The position numbers were made by a program, and so were the translations under genes. Source: Mycteria americana (lineage: Eukaryota; Chordata; Aves; Ciconiiformes; Ciconiidae). Taken from it: DNA of 64,000 nucleotides. The notes under the pieces were generated by a model that had not been told where the DNA came from, made no database searches, and saw only the letters and a program-made list of their open reading frames with translations. Location of the stretch: the NCBI RefSeq assembly GCF_035582795.1, contig NC_134366.1, forward strand, positions 139,276,756-139,340,755, given 5' to 3'. The first letter of the stretch is position 1. Each line of letters begins with the position of its first letter. Shown here piece by piece: positions 61,081 through 64,000 of this stretch.

Positions 61081-64000
61081 CTCATCATCCAAAAAAGGCC
61101 AGTCCTATGCAGCTGCCTGCCTGGAAGTGTCCATGACCTATGCATTCCCCCGAGTGATGCCAGGGAGTTGTTTGGGGGAGAGCTCTTTGGTCCAGACCAG
61201 AGCCATTCCTGAAACCTTTCTAACACTTTAACCCTATCGACTGTTGAGTTTTGAGTCCTCAGGAAGATTTCCTAAAGCTATTAATTTGCTAGAATGTTTA
61301 ATTTACTAGAATAAACATAACCTAAGCGCTCTTTCCAATCAAGATGGACGGAGCTGAATGGGTCAGCCACACTGTGTCCTAAGAAATAGCTTTGGATTGA
61401 TTGAGGATACTTGTTAAGTAATTGTGGCTTTACACTCATTTCAGTCATAACAGATCTGTATCTGTCAGCATATTTTCAAAAGCATGTGCAGGTTATTTTC
61501 TTCTTTTCCAGTGCCAGTAATGACAGAAGGAAATGTTGGGGCTTTGTTTTGATATGTTGAACAGAATAAAAATAATTTCAGATATTTCAAGCTATGTAGA
61601 CCCACAGCTCCTTCTTTTTGTAATGGCCTGTTTTGTCCCTTACCTTGACTAGTTTTGTCATGGTCCTGCCAGAGAGTTAGAGAAGACTCAGTTTGTAGCG
61701 GATTCATTTTGCTGATATCATCTGCCTCTGTACCTCCACCATGGATGACTGACCGGGACTACAGTAGTAGAACAAGCTACCCCATCCTGGGTGAATTTAG
61801 GCAAGGGTCAGCTAAATTGAATGACAACTGAAATCTAAACAATGCAGAGATAACATTAGTGGGAGAGGAAGGTAAGACAGCACTACTCCGGAATGACTGC
61901 AGTCACCACTGGTTCACAGGCTGGGGTTGTTAGGGTGCTGCAGAAAGCCCCGCTAGGAACTGCAGCCACAGCACACCTCCATCTGACCTCGGCAAGCTGC
62001 TTCTCCAAAGTGACCCCAGTTCTGCCTGCCGCAATTCTCCACGCAGCTTTCTCTCCAGGTTTAGGTTGCTGTCAGGCACTCTAAATACAGCATTGTACTC
62101 AGAATACTTTGGAATACTGTAGCCTGTTTGGTAAACGGAGGTGTTGTGACTGTATTGGACTCTGGCTGTTATTGATAACTTTGGCTTCTCTAAAGCATCT
62201 AGGTGGAATTTGGATTTTAATTCAGAAATCTCCAAATCATTTCACTTGAAAGTGAAGTGCCTCTCTCCTGATGATGCAGCCTCATGAAACTGAACGTCTT
62301 TAAGAGGGAGCTGCTGGTGGAGTGTTCGCTGAGAGGCAGCTTCCATTTTGGTAATTCTTCTCTGCTAGCCTTTGGGTGCACTGTGAATCCCATTGTTCCC
62401 ATCACTTATAAAAGCTGACGAGGACAGCATGGACGAAGGAATTTTTTTTTCCTGAAAGGTCCTTCATTTAAACTTAATGCTGAGCTAACATTCAATTTTA
62501 AAGTTAGAGTTTTGAACTGGCATCCAATGTGAACGACTAAATTTAAGTGGTTCTTCTAATAAATAAATAGATGAGAAATAAAAGGCCTCATACTTCGAGG
62601 AATGAAGAGAGGAATGCTTCTACAAGAAGCAAAATTTAGGGGAGTTAACATGAGTAATTAGCATAGCTGAAAATTTCACAGTAAATATAACATATATATT
62701 TTACTGACTGTACTGCACCTGGGTGTGTACGAGATTGTGCTTCCCTGATTGCCTAAACTGGCATAGCACAGGGAAAGCTGTGGGTTGTCGAGGGCAAATG
62801 CTGGGCTTGATTTGAATGGAAATGTGAGAGTAGCGAAGAAAATAGGAAATTTTGTACATCTGTATTTCACATGAAAATGGCACCAGGACACTGAATGAGA
62901 AGCTAAGCAGAACTCTCTAATACAGTGCTGTGTATCTGTATTAGTATTCATATTTCTGCAGAGATATTTAGGAATTTCTTGACTAAACAGATACAGAGCA
63001 AAATTCAAACACAAGCACTAAAACTTTGTGAAAGAAGCCTTTTAAAATAAAGCAGTAATCCAGGAACAAAGATTATGTAAGTAGATGTTTTTGAAAATAG
63101 TCCATCCTAGTGTCAGCCATGTATTTTTTCATGGGCTGAAAGTTGGCGAAATTGTAGAACTTGGTAAAAGGGGAGTTTTTAAATACTTGCTTCAGACACT
63201 AGGAACAGGTATAGACCATGTTCCTTTAACAAATCTGTCATTTATAGTAAACTATTCCCTAATCACTCACATATTCAGCACAGCTGGTTTATTTAGTCTC
63301 TCATTCATAAGAAAGCAGTATCACAGCATGGTAGCAGGAAATAAAGGGGATTTACAAAGAACTGGTCACAGAAGAGGTTAAGTACAAAATCTAATGAAAA
63401 ATACTTTGAAATGTTATTTAGTCTCTGTAGCAGTGTAGTGGATTACTTTTTGGGAATACTGGATGCTTCAATAGCTACTGACAGAAATGTATATTCCCAG
63501 TTTGACTTTACTGTGACATATAAGTTTAATGCTTTCATTTATATGAAGACTTTATTTTATTAATGGCTATCTGAACTCTACATGAATTTCCATAGATAGA
63601 TTTTTTTCCTCCTAGGCTGATTATTTGTAAGATATTAGGGAGATCATGGTTTCAGTCCCAAAAAGGCCATTGACTTCCTAGGTGAAAACAGGTAAACTGC
63701 TTGAAAAAGAATGTTTTGACAACTTTGCTGTAGGGCTTTTTGGGTTTTTTTCTATTTAAAGAGCCAGCTCAGGTGTTCATATTATAATGAAAAATAATTC
63801 CACATCATAGCTGATAAATATAGGAATTGTAGAAACTGTTTGGTAGCTATTTTGGTCTCAGCTATTTAGCTTTAGTCAGAAAAAGCCTAGGTCATATTCA
63901 TAGTAGTCATCTAGTACATTGCTATGAGGCATGCCAATGGAGATTATATGTGTGATTACATATATGATCCTGATTCGCTTTGTTTACAAGTGACTTTTGA
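61081..64000. other. Intergenic, no gene seen
   Basis: AT-rich sequence to the window end with short, motif-free open frames (at most 112 codons) and no recognisable repeat. Confidence 0.6.

Noticed and set aside
40000-64000. Possible TRPA1 exons, expected upstream of MSC by vertebrate synteny
   Set aside because: No ankyrin-repeat or channel-like segment was recognisable on either strand by eye; only a translated search could settle it.
1-64000. CRISPR arrays, operons, tRNA or rRNA genes
   Set aside because: None of the required repeat-spacer patterns, gene packing or conserved RNA signatures were seen; the content is vertebrate nuclear DNA.

Overview
This is a vertebrate nuclear window, almost certainly from a bird. 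It is mostly AT-rich non-coding DNA with CR1 LINE fragments and LTRs that resemble avian ERVL-type LTRs. The one clear host gene is musculin (MSC), a class II bHLH transcriptional repressor. It lies on the minus strand in two exons: exon 1 at 28385-27864 carries the whole bHLH domain, and a small exon 2 at 27108-27022 encodes the last 28 residues. The spliced product is 202 residues, close to the mammalian protein. In vertebrates MSC usually lies between EYA1 and TRPA1; I found no exon of either here.

Layout: 1-15.6 kb is intergenic and AT-rich, with a 44-bp tandem duplication and a GGAA microsatellite. A solo LTR (minus strand) sits at 15635-16232. A CpG-rich block at about 17.47-18.04 kb has no recognisable protein but ends in a good splice-donor sequence. 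18.1-26.1 kb is featureless. MSC and its CpG island occupy about 26.1-29.3 kb. From 29.3 to 33.3 kb lies GC-intermediate upstream DNA, including a second CpG-rich block with seven perfect GGGGCC repeats. 33.3-38.2 kb is intergenic. A CR1 fragment (minus) lies at about 38190-38965, next to a perfect 12-bp inverted repeat. A second, larger CR1 (minus, about 45.53-48.68 kb) is interrupted by a second LTR of the same general type plus about 590 bp of further inserted sequence. 48.7-57.5 kb is intergenic. A 2.56-kb CR1 (plus) at about 57520-60081 keeps a 486-codon reverse-transcriptase ORF and its 3' octamer tail. The last 4 kb includes a TATA-containing, LTR-like or promoter-like stretch at about 60.25-61.08 kb.

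There is no operon, CRISPR array or multi-gene system here, and I saw nothing supporting a new biological system. The points most worth following up are the two unassigned CpG islands, the GGGGCC repeat beside a developmental gene, the two same-orientation LTRs flanking MSC, and the LTR-like stretch near 60.8 kb. All repeat-family and gene names come from recognition by eye, not from database searches.
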